A stretch of 6,894 bases of DNA, from positions 1 to 6,894 of the forward strand of contig CAZGQY010000208.1 of assembly GCA_964528035.1 (NCBI GenBank), written 5' to 3'. Positions 6,067-6,894 of this stretch are shown here, in pieces. Under the pieces are notes generated by a model. It worked only from the letters and a program-made list of their open reading frames with translations. It was not told the DNA's origin and did no database searches. The first letter of the stretch is position 1. Each line of letters starts with the position of its first letter. The position numbers and the translations under genes are program-made. Source of the stretch: CAZGQY01 sp964528035. Lineage in GTDB: Bacteria > Pseudomonadota > Gammaproteobacteria > Methylococcales > UBA1147.

Positions 6067-6894
6067 TTAATGAAACTGTAATTCTGCGCTGAAAAACACT
6101 TCCCTGCCGGGTGCCCGGGAATTGACACCCGTTAATGTTTCCTGAGGTCTTTCATCGAGGATGTTTTTCAGAAAAAAACTCAAGCGCAGCGGATCATTAT
6201 TACCGAGAACGGAGAACGGCGGCGAATAATTCAAGCGGAAATTTAAATAGGTAAAATCGTTCAGCGGTTTGTCGGGTAAATCTTGTATTCCTCGCCAAAA
6301 TGCCGGTACCTTGTATTCATCTTGCCAGGTAAGTTCCAAAGCCCCGCTAAAACCATAAAAAGGTCCTATATAAGTACCCGCAGATAACTGATGGTTCGGT
6401 GCGTATAGGAAATTGATCTTTTCACCGGAGCTGTCTGTACGGTTGCCTTTCTGATCAAAATATTTAAAAGACCAGTTCAGGAAACCTTTGATATATTCAT
6501 TTATTTTTACATCAAATTGTAGGTTGCCACCATAGATCTGTGCAGTATTTGGGTGATTTTCAAAGCTGACTGTTGATGGCCCGGTGCCAGACGAAAATGG
6601 GACTACAATAAAATTCTTGATTTCAGAATAATACAAATCAGTTTTGATGGTTAATTCCTTGCTTACACTGTATTCCACGCCGATGTCATAGTTATAAATC
6701 GTTTCTCGATCCAGGCCCGGATTGGGTTCGAAAACGGAAAGAGGAACAGCTTCACCGGTTGGTCCGGGATTCACATTGAAAAACCAGCTATCCTGATAAA
6801 GTTCGCTGTACGAAGGAAATCGGAAGGCTTTGCTGAAACCGCACGGCTAAACGGTTCCCAATAAAAAGGCAATATAATACAATATAATACAATT
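6067..6894 (-). pseudogene. TonB-dependent receptor, C-terminal barrel part, with apparent frameshift near 6835-6838
   Basis: TonB-dependent receptors are outer-membrane barrels that import siderophores, vitamins or glycans using energy from TonB. The in-frame part here has the usual C-terminal landmarks: FSKAFRFPSYSELYQDSWFF near the start, then ETIYNYDIGVEYS, DLYYSEIKNFIVV, alternating barrel strands, and a last block with NILDERPQ and GREVFFSAELQFH before the stop. The final residues are Phe-His rather than a terminal Phe. The frame upstream is blocked by a TAG (complement of 6847-6849). Reading one base differently around 6835-6838 joins it to GNRLAVRF in another frame, restoring a typical strand leading into SKAFRFPS. 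This indicates a one-base frameshift, either a true mutation or a sequence error. GTG at 6772-6774 is an internal Val codon, not a credible start. Plug domain, TonB box and signal peptide lie outside the window, so the ligand cannot be assigned. The family call is strong; pseudogene status is less certain. Confidence 0.72.
6871..6894. repeat. Short AT-rich tandem repeat, 10-bp unit, at the window edge
   Basis: AATATAATAC occurs twice head to tail (6871-6880 and 6881-6890), followed by AAT of a third copy before the window ends. It lies inside the presumed upstream coding part of the receptor, where it would encode a hydrophobic Tyr/Ile/Leu-rich stretch unlike the rest of the barrel. It may mark sequence damage, a real microsatellite or the edge of an assembly. 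Confidence 0.6.

Noticed and set aside
5922..6128. A 68-residue minus-strand frame spanning the receptor stop and the region after it
   Set aside because: It overlaps the 3' end of the receptor in another frame, has no ribosome binding site and no motif I recognise. The last part is Tyr/Trp-rich and hydrophobic, but that alone does not make a gene.

Overview
The window reads as part of the chromosome of a Gram-negative bacterium, most likely a gammaproteobacterium. The evidence is an lpxD gene for lipid A synthesis, the end of a TonB-dependent outer-membrane receptor, and a hybrid histidine kinase with a 7TMR-DISM sensor, a type frequent in environmental gammaproteobacteria. Base composition is moderately AT-rich. 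I cannot name a genus from sequence alone. Every gene I can support lies on the minus strand, so transcription runs from high to low coordinates.

Region 1 (1-2669, reading leftward from 2669) is a tight lipid cluster: lpxD (N-acyltransferase of lipid A synthesis), then after a 3-bp gap a FabF-type beta-ketoacyl-ACP synthase, then with a 25-bp overlap a small dedicated acyl carrier protein. About 100 bp further on, a Shine-Dalgarno-like sequence and an ATG suggest another gene that leaves the window at base 1. A private carrier, a private elongating enzyme and an acyltransferase in one operon suggest that a special 3-hydroxyacyl chain is made for lipid A or a related glycolipid. The logic resembles the acpXL/fabF-XL clusters of rhizobia. 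The gene order and the accessory look of the carrier and synthase also suggest this is not the housekeeping bamA-skp-lpxD-fabZ-lpxA locus.

Region 2 (2670-2891) is a 222-bp non-coding leader with a possible sigma-70-type promoter for the lipid operon and two dyads.

Region 3 (2892-5735) is a single large hybrid sensor kinase: signal peptide, periplasmic DISMED2-like domain, seven-TM DISM domain, coiled coil, PAS, HisKA, HATPase and a C-terminal receiver. Nothing in the window identifies its output partner.

Region 4 (5736-6066) is 331 bp without a convincing gene. It holds the upstream region of the kinase and the 3' flank of the receptor.

Region 5 (6067-6894) is the C-terminal barrel end of a TonB-dependent receptor whose reading frame appears shifted by one base near 6835-6838. 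It ends at the window edge in a short AT-rich tandem repeat. No RNA gene, insertion sequence, CRISPR array or strong intrinsic terminator was found.
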